Origin: Hufsiella arboris
GTDB taxonomy: Bacteria; Bacteroidota; Bacteroidia; Sphingobacteriales; Sphingobacteriaceae
NCBI RefSeq assembly: GCF_009834875.1
Contig: NZ_WVHT01000005.1
Location: 124,001-188,000 of the forward strand
Length of the DNA: 64,000 nt
Reading direction: 5' to 3'
Below, piece after piece: positions 26,508 through 35,442 of this stretch; position 1 is the first letter of the stretch; the number at the start of each line of letters is the position of its first letter. The notes below the pieces were generated by a model. The model ran no database searches. It worked only from the letters and a program-made list of their open reading frames with translations, and had not been told where the DNA came from. Both the position numbers and the translations under genes were made by a program.

Positions 26508-27809
26508 ATGCTTAACAATATTAACGACAGCGCTCTTAAGGAACAATTAAGAAATATTGCAAAAATTAAAACCTCGCAGGTCATTGTACCTGGTAAAAAT
26601 TACATTCCTGTAACCGGGAAAGTACTTGATGAAGAAGATATATTGTATGGCGTTGATGCCGCATTAGATGGCTGGCTTACTGCAGGAAGATTTGCGAATC
26701 AGTTTGAGCATGACTTTACACAGTATTTTGGTACAAATAGGGCATTGTTAGTTAATTCAGGTTCGTCCGCAAACCTGGTTGCTTTTTATGCTTTAACATC
26801 TCCAAAGCTGGGAGAACGGGCTATTAAGCCCGGCGATGAAGTGATTACCGTGGCTGCCGGATTCCCTACTACTGTTAATCCAATCATACAATTTGGAGCT
26901 GTACCGGTTTTTGTAGACGTAGACATAGCAACGCATAATGTTAAGTCTGACATGATCGAAGAAGCTGTAAGTCCGAAGACGAAGGCGATTATGATCGCGC
27001 ATTCGCTGGGAAACCCGTTTGATTTGGACGAAGTGATGCGCGTTGCAAAAAAATATAATCTATGGGTTGTTGAAGATGATTGCGACTCACTTGGAGCAAC
27101 TTACCGGGGCAAAAAGACAGGCACATTTGGAGACATAGCCACATTTTCGTTTTACCCAGCCCATCATATAACTATGGGAGAGGGCGGCGCAGTATTAGTT
27201 AATAACCCCGAATTGGCTAAGATAGCGGAAAGTTTCAGAGATTGGGGACGCGATTGTTACTGCGAGCCTGGTAAAGATAACACTTGTGGTTGCCGGTTTT
27301 CTCAACAACTGGGCACATTACCATTTGGCTACGATCATAAGTACACCTATTCGCACATTGGTTTTAACCTAAAAGTGACTGATATGCAGGCTGCATTTGG
27401 TGTATCACAAATAAAAAAGATTGATCATTTTGTTCATAGGAGAAGACAAAACTATGCTGCTTTATATGAACGCATGAAACAATTCGAGAATATTTTTATA
27501 CTTCCGGAACCTACACCTAATAGTCATCCATCATGGTTTGGATTTTTGCTTACGCTAAGGGAAGGAGATGCGGCAGACCGGCATATGCTGGTTCAACATC
27601 TAGAAGAGAACAAAATTGGAACGAGATTATTGTTTGGAGGAAATTTACTCCGGCAGCCTGCATATGCGAATATCCAGCATAAAGTTATCGGAAACTTAAT
27701 AAATACTGACGTTATAATGAATCAATCATTTTGGCTAGGAGTATGGCCGGGCCTCAATGAAAGTCATTACGACTATATTAGTGATGTTATTTCAAACTAT
27801 TTGAATTAA
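26508..27809 (+). CDS. rfbH: CDP-4-keto-6-deoxyglucose 3-dehydratase (E1, RfbH/DdhC)
   Basis: This is a PMP- and 2Fe-2S-dependent enzyme that removes the 3-hydroxyl of CDP-4-keto-6-deoxyglucose; the E3 reductase then supplies electrons. It has 433 residues of the DegT/DnrJ aminotransferase fold ([38 protein letters not shown]). The lysine that normally binds PLP is replaced by His in [14 protein letters not shown] (His219-His220), the hallmark of E1. Cysteines at residues 192, 250, 252 and 260 give exactly C-X57-C-X1-C-X7-C, the known E1 cluster motif. All features for activity are thus present. It is the last gene of the CDP-sugar block, 72 bases before the flippase. Confidence 0.96.
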   Translation: MLNNINDSALKEQLRNIAKIKTSQVIVPGKNYIPVTGKVLDEEDILYGVDAALDGWLTAGRFANQFEHDFTQYFGTNRALLVNSGSSANLVAFYALTSPKLGERAIKPGDEVITVAAGFPTTVNPIIQFGAVPVFVDVDIATHNVKSDMIEEAVSPKTKAIMIAHSLGNPFDLDEVMRVAKKYNLWVVEDDCDSLGATYRGKKTGTFGDIATFSFYPAHHITMGEGGAVLVNNPELAKIAESFRDWGRDCYCEPGKDNTCGCRFSQQLGTLPFGYDHKYTYSHIGFNLKVTDMQAAFGVSQIKKIDHFVHRRRQNYAALYERMKQFENIFILPEPTPNSHPSWFGFLLTLREGDAADRHMLVQHLEENKIGTRLLFGGNLLRQPAYANIQHKVIGNLINTDVIMNQSFWLGVWPGLNESHYDYISDVISNYLN

Positions 27810-27881
27810 AAATTAATTTAAACCGTGACAAATAAATTTCTGCCGCTGAGAACCCTTGGTTTACAGGCACAATAACAAAGC

Positions 27882-29237
27882 ATGTATTTTAGAATAAAAC
27901 GGCTGTCGGCACGAATAGGCATCGATGGAGCAATAGCTTTTACAATAGCCACGAGAGTGATTCAGGCGTTAGGCGGGGTGATATCAATTATCTTTATAAC
28001 GAAATTCTTAACTGGGGTTGAACAAGGATATTATTACACATTTGCAAGTATTATCGCTGTTCAAATTTTCTTTGAATTAGGCTTATGCGGAATTATAACA
28101 CAGTATGTCGCACACGAATGTGCCTATTTAAATTGGGACGATGATTATGTTATATCTGGAGATAAGTATAACCTTTCCAGGTTGTCGTCGTTGCTGCATT
28201 TTTGTGTAAAATGGTTCGGCATTATTTCCATAATTCTTTTTTTTGTTTTAATAGTAACTGGCCTAAAATTTTTTTCATTTTATGGCAAGGAAAGCGCTAG
28301 TATCAACTGGCAACTTCCATGGATTTCACTCTGCCTTACAACTTCGTTAAATCTGTTTATTGACCCCATTCTTGCATTTTTTGAAGGGTTAGGTTTTGTA
28401 AAAGACATTGCAAAGCTTCGTCTTGTTCAAAAATGTGCGTTTCTGTCGTTAGTTTTTATATTTTATATTTTAGATTTTAAATTATATTCTGCAGCGCTTG
28501 CTTCACTGTTTTCAATACTTGTTAATTTACTTCAGATCCTTTTGTCAAAACGTATAAAGATTTTGAAATTAATATGGAAATCTGGTGATCAATGGAAAGT
28601 TGATTACATAAAAGAAATTTTTCCCTATCAATGGAAAATTGCGATAAGCTGGATTAGCGGTTATTTTATTTTTCAGCTATTTAATCCTGTTTTATTTGCA
28701 ACCGCTGGTGCAATTGCTGCGGGGCAAATGGGCATGACTTTGGCCGCGTTAAATGGTGTTTTGTCGGTATCTATATCTTGGATAACTACGAAGATTCCAC
28801 TATTTTCGAGCTTAGTAGCAAAAAAAGATTATACTCAGCTTGATGAAAAATTTAATCTTATTCTTAAACAAGCTTGTGTAATGTGTGCTATTTGTTTGGC
28901 AATATTCATTCTTTTTGTACTCATTACCAAAGGATATAATTTCCCGGTTGCAAATCGTTTTCTTCCGTTATTACCCTTGGCCCTTATGTCAATATCAACT
29001 TTTGTAAGTCAGTTAATCTTTGGCCTTGCAGTTTATTTAAGATGCCATAAGCAAGAACCATTAGTTATTCAATCTGTAGTTACAGGTATTTTAACTACTA
29101 TCTCTACTCTGGTTTTTGGGAAAGTATTTGGTGTAAATGGTTTAACGATTGGTTATACTTCTATTATGATATTTGTAAGTTTAACTTGGTGCGTATATAT
29201 TTTTAATAAGAAAAAGCAAGAATGGCATCAGTCTTAA
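27882..29237 (+). CDS. Wzx-type polysaccharide flippase (system A)
   Basis: This encodes 451 residues. About twelve hydrophobic segments are spread over the whole length (for example residues 18-40, 52-70, 108-135, 190-225, 255-300, 330-380 and 390-445). The N-terminal half has the MATE/PST-like pattern ARIGIDGAIAFTIATRVIQALGG and EQGYYYTFASI. It would flip lipid-linked repeat units across the inner membrane. It follows ddhC by 72 bases and overlaps the next glycosyltransferase by 16 bases. Base composition turns strongly AT-rich from here on. A second Wzx is at 43995-45440. Confidence 0.85.
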   Translation: MYFRIKRLSARIGIDGAIAFTIATRVIQALGGVISIIFITKFLTGVEQGYYYTFASIIAVQIFFELGLCGIITQYVAHECAYLNWDDDYVISGDKYNLSRLSSLLHFCVKWFGIISIILFFVLIVTGLKFFSFYGKESASINWQLPWISLCLTTSLNLFIDPILAFFEGLGFVKDIAKLRLVQKCAFLSLVFIFYILDFKLYSAALASLFSILVNLLQILLSKRIKILKLIWKSGDQWKVDYIKEIFPYQWKIAISWISGYFIFQLFNPVLFATAGAIAAGQMGMTLAALNGVLSVSISWITTKIPLFSSLVAKKDYTQLDEKFNLILKQACVMCAICLAIFILFVLITKGYNFPVANRFLPLLPLALMSISTFVSQLIFGLAVYLRCHKQEPLVIQSVVTGILTTISTLVFGKVFGVNGLTIGYTSIMIFVSLTWCVYIFNKKKQEWHQS

Positions 29238-30202
29238 AAGATCCTCTGTTAACCATCAGTATTCCGACGTATAATCGCTCCTTATTTTTAAATCGGTCTT
29301 TGGAATACATAGAAAGAGAAATAGGTTTTAAAGAATATCCTATCGAATTAATTATTTCAGATAACTGTTCTACAGATAATACTTATGAAATAATAGAAAA
29401 GTACGTTAAACGTGGACTGACGATCAGATATTTGAGAAATAATGAAAATAAAGGGCCTGATTATAATATAGCACAATGTTATGCAGAAGCTAACGGGAAA
29501 TATGTATTGACATTAGGCGATGATGATGTATTATATGAAGGGGCCATTAGCAGGATCTTAGAAATTTTAGGATCCGAAAACGAATATGGTGTCGTATTTA
29601 TACAAAGCAGTGCATTTAAAGAGGGTGTTGTAATAGATAGAGTTAACAAAATGGTTTTTGATAATTCGATAGGGTTTGTGGAGAAAATTAATATTTATTC
29701 GTCCTTCATTTCTTCAAACATCGTAAACAAAAAGTTTGTAGATCTCAATGAGCTGCATACATATCTAAATACATGCCTCATTCAAACATCATTAATTTTC
29801 AAGGCAATATTAAATTCAAAAACTAATATGTATGTTGAAACTGTGTTGGTAGGATCGCAGCCAGACAATACCGGCGGTTACGATTTGTTTAAAGTATTCG
29901 GTGAAAATTTTAACAACATTTTAGATCGACTATCATACCATAAAGCCGGTGATCATCGAGTGGTAAAAAAGATAATAAACGACAAGCTATTAGCTGATTT
30001 TTTTCCTCATCATATTATTTCAATGAAACGGAATCAATCTAAATTTTCGTCTACAATGCCAATTCAGGATTTACGTAAAATTTATGTGAATTATATTTAT
30101 TACTGGATTTTAATACTTCCGTTAATAAAGCTTCCATATTTTTTTTCTAAAGTTTATTTAAAGATTTTCCAGAAAGTTTCTAACTTATTTCTGATTCGAT
30201 GA
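29222..30202 (+). CDS. GT2 glycosyltransferase resembling abequosyltransferases
   Basis: This encodes 326 residues. A GT-A domain opens with LLTISIPTYNRSLFLNRSL. ISDNCSTDNTYEIIEKY follows, then LRNNENKGPDYNIAQC and the metal-binding LGDDDVLYEGAI. The NKGPDxN and GDDD pattern, with a later SSNIVNK segment, recalls the abequosyltransferase WbaV more than other GT2 proteins in this window. WbaV adds a 3,6-dideoxyhexose branch to a lipid-linked unit. Since a CDP-dideoxysugar operon ends just upstream, this is the best candidate for the transferase using that sugar. The similarity is by eye and the donor is inferred. It overlaps the flippase and the next gene. Confidence 0.72.
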   Translation: MASVLKDPLLTISIPTYNRSLFLNRSLEYIEREIGFKEYPIELIISDNCSTDNTYEIIEKYVKRGLTIRYLRNNENKGPDYNIAQCYAEANGKYVLTLGDDDVLYEGAISRILEILGSENEYGVVFIQSSAFKEGVVIDRVNKMVFDNSIGFVEKINIYSSFISSNIVNKKFVDLNELHTYLNTCLIQTSLIFKAILNSKTNMYVETVLVGSQPDNTGGYDLFKVFGENFNNILDRLSYHKAGDHRVVKKIINDKLLADFFPHHIISMKRNQSKFSSTMPIQDLRKIYVNYIYYWILILPLIKLPYFFSKVYLKIFQKVSNLFLIR

Positions 30203-30855
30203 CTATTAGCTTTATTAAAGAAATTATTCGGAATACAATTTTTAGAGTCTCATATGTTTTAGGGATTGTTTGCTCGAGGATCTTTACATTCGAAATTAAT
30301 TGGTATCGCCAAGAGATATTGATAAGAATCTATTCAGGTTGGTATTCAACGCAGATTGGTTCACATGGAAGAAATATTCGAATATGTTATCCGATAACTT
30401 CGTCCGGGCTGAAACATGTTTCAATCGGAGACAATTTTGTTTCGGGTCCGCGTTTAAGAATAGACGCTATCGAGCAATTCCTTGATAACGATTTCACACC
30501 TGTCATACAAATTGGAAACGACGTAACCATAAATGCAGACTGCCATATTGGTTGCATAAATGAAATCAAAATCGGCGACGGGACATTGATTGCCAGCAAA
30601 GTCTTGATAATAGATCACTTCCACGGTAATTTGGATTTTTCCGATTTAGATCGAAGGCCAATGTCTCGGACATTGAAATCTAAAGGCAAGATTTTAATTG
30701 GAAATAATGTTTGGATTGGTGAAGGATGTATTATTCTTCCAGGTGTTTTTATTGGAGACAATTGTATCATAGGTGCAAATTCGGTAGTTACCAAGAGCTT
30801 TAAAGCCGATTTGATTATAGGAGGAAATCCTGCGAAAATAATTAGGCAAATATAA
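30199..30855 (+). CDS. Hexapeptide-repeat acyltransferase
   Basis: This encodes 218 residues. An N-terminal stretch (residues about 1-50) with a hydrophobic segment precedes left-handed beta-helix repeats: IQIGNDVTINADCHI, EIKIGDGTLIASKVLI, KILIGNNVWIGEGCIILPGVFIG, DNCIIGANSVV. The ending IGGNPAKIIRQI is standard for LacA/WcaF-type O-acetyltransferases. The loop HFHGNL supplies the likely catalytic histidine region. It probably acetylates a sugar of the repeat unit from acetyl-CoA. It overlaps the upstream glycosyltransferase by four bases. Confidence 0.85.
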   Translation: MTISFIKEIIRNTIFRVSYVLGIVCSRIFTFEINWYRQEILIRIYSGWYSTQIGSHGRNIRICYPITSSGLKHVSIGDNFVSGPRLRIDAIEQFLDNDFTPVIQIGNDVTINADCHIGCINEIKIGDGTLIASKVLIIDHFHGNLDFSDLDRRPMSRTLKSKGKILIGNNVWIGEGCIILPGVFIGDNCIIGANSVVTKSFKADLIIGGNPAKIIRQI

Positions 30856-30880
30856 TATACATAAGAGTGCAATTTAAAAG

Positions 30881-30888
30881 TATGTTTG
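30881..30888 (+). promoter_or_regulatory. Possible internal -7 element
   Basis: TATGTTTG matches TAnnTTTG, 31 bases before the ATG at 30920, in one of the few gaps of the system A operon. No -33 box is seen, and the AT-rich context raises the chance of a random match. Confidence 0.3.
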
Positions 30889-30919
30889 GTGAAATAACAA
30901 AATATAACTGCCTGTTCTA

Positions 30920-31777
30920 ATGCCAACCAATTTAAGTTTTGCTGGTGTGATTGTTTTATATAATCCTGAAAAGGATGTTATAAATAATATTGTTTCATAT
31001 TTAAACTGCCTTGATCATCTTTACATTATTGATAATTCGCTGACGGATAATAAGGCGATTAAAGAGTTATTAATATCCAACGGTAACAAAGTCTCATACA
31101 TTCCCTTCAAAGAAAACAGAGGGATTGCAAAAGCTCTTAATGTCGGATGTACCATTGCGAGCCAAAAAGGCTATAAGTGGTTACTAACCATGGATCAGGA
31201 TTCTCGTATATCAAGTGAAGATTTTTTTAAAATTGCAGAGGACTCAATTTTAGCTAATGCTAAAATAGGAATAGTCAGCGCATCCTATTTTCGTTCTGAT
31301 ATCACCAAGGAAACTACATATTCATCTCCATGTATAATTACCTCTGGCAATGTAGTTAATCTTCTTGCCTGGAAGAAAGTAGGAGGATATAATGAAAAGC
31401 TTTTTATTGACGAAGTTGATAATGAATTTTGCGTTTTGCTTCGAATGCGAGGCTTTGAAGTCCGTCAAACCAGAGATAATTTTTTGAATCACAAACTTGG
31501 AAATGACTTTTTAGTATATGACACCATTAAATCAAAAAACAAAACATTAATTCGGCACCCTCCCATTAGACTTTATTACATGACTCGCAATGGGTTATAT
31601 ATAATTTTTACATATTTTATTAAAGATACGAAAGTGGCTGTTTCAAGACTTAGAAACTTAGTAATCCTGTATTATCAGATTATCAGATTCTATGAACATA
31701 AAGGGGATTACTTAAAATACATTTTTAAAGGATTTAGGGATTTCACTCTATCAAGATATGGAAAATATAAAACCTAA
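30920..31777 (+). CDS. GT2 glycosyltransferase (rhamnosyltransferase-like)
   Basis: This encodes 285 residues. The opening FAGVIVLYNPEKDVINNI, the DNSLTDNKA segment, FKENRGIAKALNVG and the metal-binding LLTMDQDSRIS are the pattern of RfbF/WbbL-type rhamnosyltransferases. Later GGYNEKLFIDEVDNEFCVLLRMRG supplies the acceptor-side acidic motif. The C terminus is basic and hydrophobic, fitting membrane association. dTDP-rhamnose as donor is plausible because rfbA and rfbD are in the same island, but this is inference. It overlaps the next gene by 20 bases. Confidence 0.8.
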   Translation: MPTNLSFAGVIVLYNPEKDVINNIVSYLNCLDHLYIIDNSLTDNKAIKELLISNGNKVSYIPFKENRGIAKALNVGCTIASQKGYKWLLTMDQDSRISSEDFFKIAEDSILANAKIGIVSASYFRSDITKETTYSSPCIITSGNVVNLLAWKKVGGYNEKLFIDEVDNEFCVLLRMRGFEVRQTRDNFLNHKLGNDFLVYDTIKSKNKTLIRHPPIRLYYMTRNGLYIIFTYFIKDTKVAVSRLRNLVILYYQIIRFYEHKGDYLKYIFKGFRDFTLSRYGKYKT

Positions 31778-32654
31778 TATTTCGGTTGCCTTAGCCGTTT
31801 ATAATGGTGAGCCATTTCTGGTGGAACTGTTAGACTCTTTAAATCGCCAAATTTTGAAGCCTTGCGAACTGATAATAATCGATGATGCATCAACTGATAA
31901 ATCTCTGGAAATTATCCAGCAAATTGCTTTGGATGATATATCAGTTAAGGTGATTCAAAATGATGTGAATTTAGGTCCGGTTAAGACCTTTAAAAAATTG
32001 TTAAATAATTGCAGAGGTGAATTCATCGCATTTTGCGATCAGGATGATATATGGATGCCGAATAAATTATTACGATGTTATGAGGAACTTATTAAATTAC
32101 CATCAACCAGACCTTCTCTCGTGTTCTCAGACCTAAAAGTAATTAATGATTTTGGTAATATAACTGAACAGTCCTTTTGGAAGCGACTAAGGCTGAAGCC
32201 GGAAAAAAGTTCTTTTAAGGACGTTCTAATCATAAATGTTGTCACGGGCTGCGCCACTATGATTAATGGAAGAATGTCTGATGAGTTAAAAGTTATGCCT
32301 GATAAAGTTATTATGCATGATCATTGGTTGGCCTTGATTGGCTATAGCTTTGGCACGCATAAGATAATTAGAGAACAAACAATTTTTTATCGGGAGCATG
32401 AAAAAAGTGTAACGTCTAAATCTAGTAAATCCTTTTTACAAAGAATCAAAATTAATTTTACTCATTTCTTTGTAGATAAACGATATTTGCAGGCTAATTT
32501 AGAACAAGCAAAACTTTTCAGTGAGTTTTACGAAAGTGAGATTAGTTATAAAGACAATTTGGATCTGAAATCATTTTTGAAATTAACGCCGCAGAATACT
32601 TTACAAAAAAAAATGTTTGTGTTTATCTCGAAAATGAAATTAGCTTTTCGATAA
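31758..32654 (+). CDS. GT2 glycosyltransferase, DQDDIW subgroup
   Basis: This encodes 298 residues. NISVALAVYNGEPFLVELLDS, IIIDDASTDKSLEII and the metal-binding FCDQDDIWMPNKL mark a GT-A catalytic domain. The second half (VTGCATMINGRM, MHDHWLALIGYSFG, FYREHEKSV) is shared with the enzymes at 34723-35442 and 45437-46327, so the three are paralogues in one subgroup. No donor can be read from sequence. It starts inside the previous gene and ends 34 bases before the polymerase gene. Confidence 0.82.
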   Translation: MENIKPNISVALAVYNGEPFLVELLDSLNRQILKPCELIIIDDASTDKSLEIIQQIALDDISVKVIQNDVNLGPVKTFKKLLNNCRGEFIAFCDQDDIWMPNKLLRCYEELIKLPSTRPSLVFSDLKVINDFGNITEQSFWKRLRLKPEKSSFKDVLIINVVTGCATMINGRMSDELKVMPDKVIMHDHWLALIGYSFGTHKIIREQTIFYREHEKSVTSKSSKSFLQRIKINFTHFFVDKRYLQANLEQAKLFSEFYESEISYKDNLDLKSFLKLTPQNTLQKKMFVFISKMKLAFR

Positions 32655-32688
32655 TTTTTAATTAAATATCGGAGCAAAAAAACATTAA

Positions 32689-33903
32689 ATGCTGAACTCA
32701 AGTTTGAAGTTTCTTTTTGGTGTACTGATATTCATATTATTGGTAGATCCGGGAGATCTCATCTTTCATCTGAAGATGCCGATATTTCTTTTGATAATAA
32801 TTAACTGGTTAATCCTTAAAACAACGAAGAACTTTAAATTTAATAAAGATATTGCTTTTTTGGTCTTTACGCTCATAGTTATTCCCATTATTGGGATTTC
32901 CAGTGCTATTATTCAATCGAACCTCAATGATATCTCTTTTGCAATAGGAATGTTGAAATCAGTAAGTATCTGTATTCTAATTTTTATTTTATATGATTCG
33001 AATATTCGGATCAGCCCGTACCTAGTTAAGTTGAGTATAATTATACCCCTAATAATTATACCGATTTATTTTTTGATTACAATAAACCCGGTTGCCGCAT
33101 TTTCGCTGATTGACTTCCTTTTATTAAAGGATGCCGCAAAGTTTTCTAACAGGAATTTCTACGGATATGATGTCATTATGTTGTATTACAGAACATCGCC
33201 ATTGCTGGTATTTCCACTAGCCTATTATTCAAATGGTTTCACTTTAGGTTATAAACGAGTGAGGTCTCTTTTTATGGCGATATTATTTTTTTTCACTCTG
33301 ATTGTGTCCGGAACGAGGGCTAATATGTTAATGGGTGTATTAATTGTAATTTATTATTTTTCCGTTTACCTAAATTTAAGAAAAAACAAACTTTGGATAA
33401 TTATATTCTATATTCTCCTATCAATAGCAACATTCCAATTTTTAAAGACATTGTCTTTTGAAAATAGCGATGAGTCTTCGGATGTCAAATCCGGTCATTA
33501 TAATTCCTATCTAGATCTTTTTAAAGAAAATCCCCGATATTTGTTGTTTGGTCAGGGATTAGGTAGCAAATTTTACTCGTCAGGCAGTAAAGACTATATA
33601 GTTCAATCGGAGTTATCGTATTTAGAACTTGTTCGTTGGTTCGGCATTCCGGTTGCAAGCGTATTTCTTTTTATTTTATGTTATCCTATTATAATTTATT
33701 ACAAGAATAAAGATCTCTACTACAATAAAGGTTACATTTTGATCGCCTATTATGCGTACTTGTTTATTGTTGGAACAAACCCCTTGTTGATGAGCTCGAC
33801 AGGCATGATAACTGTTATTTTGATGTTTAATTTTTTAAAAAGCGAGACGAACTACCAAGCAAATCGAATTTCTTCTAAATCTCATTCTTATGATCCAGCG
33901 TGA
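32689..33903 (+). CDS. Wzy-like O-antigen/capsule polymerase (system A)
   Basis: This encodes 404 residues with roughly ten to twelve membrane helices over the whole length (for example LIFILLVDPGDLIF, LVFTLIVIPIIGISSAII, IIIPLIIIPIYFLI). A larger periplasmic loop near residues 255-305 includes GHYNSYLDLFKENPRYLLFGQGLG, the Wzy_C-like loop with a conserved NPxxLLFGxGLG pattern. Wzy polymerises repeat units on the periplasmic side. Sequence identity in this family is always low, so the call rests on topology, loop and context. It overlaps the next gene by 14 bases. Confidence 0.8.
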   Translation: MLNSSLKFLFGVLIFILLVDPGDLIFHLKMPIFLLIIINWLILKTTKNFKFNKDIAFLVFTLIVIPIIGISSAIIQSNLNDISFAIGMLKSVSICILIFILYDSNIRISPYLVKLSIIIPLIIIPIYFLITINPVAAFSLIDFLLLKDAAKFSNRNFYGYDVIMLYYRTSPLLVFPLAYYSNGFTLGYKRVRSLFMAILFFFTLIVSGTRANMLMGVLIVIYYFSVYLNLRKNKLWIIIFYILLSIATFQFLKTLSFENSDESSDVKSGHYNSYLDLFKENPRYLLFGQGLGSKFYSSGSKDYIVQSELSYLELVRWFGIPVASVFLFILCYPIIIYYKNKDLYYNKGYILIAYYAYLFIVGTNPLLMSSTGMITVILMFNFLKSETNYQANRISSKSHSYDPA

Positions 33904-34717
33904 GACAATATTAATAGTTATTGTTCTTTATGAACAAACACTGAAAAATTCGATAACCTACGAGAGCATTAGGGATGAAGCTATGCGTTTAGATTTAAAG
34001 TTTTTCGTATATGATAATTCACTTATGCCGGATGAAGACATTCCGAGTTATATCCATTATATTCACAATTCTACTAATCCTGGCGTAAGTAAGGCTTACA
34101 ATGAGGCCTTAAAATATGCTGAGTATTGTAAACGCGACTGGATGTTGCTGTTAGATCAGGATACGAAAATACCAGTGAATTTTTTTAGCAAATTGTTTAA
34201 TATCGATGTCCCTGATGATGTTTCTCTTTGCGTTCCACGCTTGTTGCATAATAAAATGATGATTTCACCAAGCGGTTACAAATTTTCTAAAGGCTTTTTG
34301 CTAAAGGATGTACCTAACGGGCTGAATAACCTCCATAGAAAAACTTTTTTAAATAGCGGACTATTAATCAAAACTAGTTTAGTCAGAAACGCCGGAGGAT
34401 ATGACGAAAGCGTTCCCTTGTATTTTAGTGATTTTGTTTTTATTAACCGAATACGAAAACACATTAAGCAATTTTACCTTATGCCCTTTGAATTGGAACA
34501 CAATCTTTCGAGTAATGACAGCACTAATGAGGTTCAATTTAGAATCAGATTCAATTTTTATTTAAAAGGAGCATGGCAGGCTTCTCGAAGCGAACCACGA
34601 AAACGATTCGCATATATAGCAACTACCTTTTTGCGAGCTATTAAGCTTACTTACAAATCCAAAAATTTTTATTATCTAAAAACATTTTTCTTTTCATTAA
34701 CAAATCACAAATTATAA
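33890..34717 (+). CDS. GT2 glycosyltransferase (rhamnosyltransferase-like)
   Basis: This encodes 275 residues. The opening ILIVIVLYEQTLKNS, FFVYDNSLMPDED, NSTNPGVSKAYNEAL and the metal site LLLDQDTKIP resemble the WbbL/RfbF group. GGYDESVPLYFSDFVFINRI follows as the acceptor-side motif. Donor and acceptor are unknown; rhamnose is one candidate. The start overlaps the polymerase end by 14 bases, showing tight coupling in the operon. Confidence 0.78.
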   Translation: MIQRETILIVIVLYEQTLKNSITYESIRDEAMRLDLKFFVYDNSLMPDEDIPSYIHYIHNSTNPGVSKAYNEALKYAEYCKRDWMLLLDQDTKIPVNFFSKLFNIDVPDDVSLCVPRLLHNKMMISPSGYKFSKGFLLKDVPNGLNNLHRKTFLNSGLLIKTSLVRNAGGYDESVPLYFSDFVFINRIRKHIKQFYLMPFELEHNLSSNDSTNEVQFRIRFNFYLKGAWQASRSEPRKRFAYIATTFLRAIKLTYKSKNFYYLKTFFFSLTNHKL

Positions 34718-34722
34718 GGCGT

Positions 34723-35442
34723 ATGATATCTGTTTGTATGGCTTCTTATAATGGTGGGAAATTTATTAAACAACAACTTGAAAGTATTTTAAAACAGTTA
34801 AGTACAGATGATGAAGTAATTATTTCTGACGACTCATCTACAGACGACACCTTAAAAGTAATTCATTCGCTAAATGATAATAGAATTAAGATAATTTCTA
34901 ACCAAAATTTCAAAAATCCTATTTTCAATTTTGAAAATGCTCTTAAAAAAGCCAATGGTGAATTTATTTTTTTGGCTGATCAGGATGACATTTGGGTGGA
35001 GGGGAAAGTAGAACACATGACCAAACTGTTGTGTCAGTACGATATGGTCGTAACAGACCATAGCATAATAAATGAAGAGGGCGAAGATATATTAGAATCA
35101 TATTTTTTAAAAGTTTCTTCTGGGCCCGGGGTAGTTAAAAATCTCGTAAAAAACACTTATTTCGGATGTTGTATGGCTTTTAGAGCTCGTGTGTTAAATT
35201 ACGCACTGCCATTTCCTCAGTATATTCCAATGCACGACATCTGGTTGGGTTTTGTCGCCGATTTATTCTTTAAAGTTAAATTCATTGACCATCCTTATAC
35301 CAAATACAGAAAGCATAGTAATAATGCTTCAAACGCAACCGAAGTCGTTAGTTCAAATAATTTGAGAACTAAAATTAAATATCGGGTTAATATCATAAGA
35401 TATATCCCAAATCTTATTTATAGAAAGTTACATAAAGATTAA
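34723..35442 (+). CDS. GT2 glycosyltransferase, DQDDIW subgroup
   Basis: This encodes 239 residues, one of the shorter members. [35 protein letters not shown] and [15 protein letters not shown] give the GT-A core. [27 protein letters not shown] and YRKHSNNAS match the second half of its paralogues at 31758-32654 and 45437-46327. It begins five bases after the previous gene and its stop overlaps the next ATG by one base. Confidence 0.82.
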   Translation: MISVCMASYNGGKFIKQQLESILKQLSTDDEVIISDDSSTDDTLKVIHSLNDNRIKIISNQNFKNPIFNFENALKKANGEFIFLADQDDIWVEGKVEHMTKLLCQYDMVVTDHSIINEEGEDILESYFLKVSSGPGVVKNLVKNTYFGCCMAFRARVLNYALPFPQYIPMHDIWLGFVADLFFKVKFIDHPYTKYRKHSNNASNATEVVSSNNLRTKIKYRVNIIRYIPNLIYRKLHKD

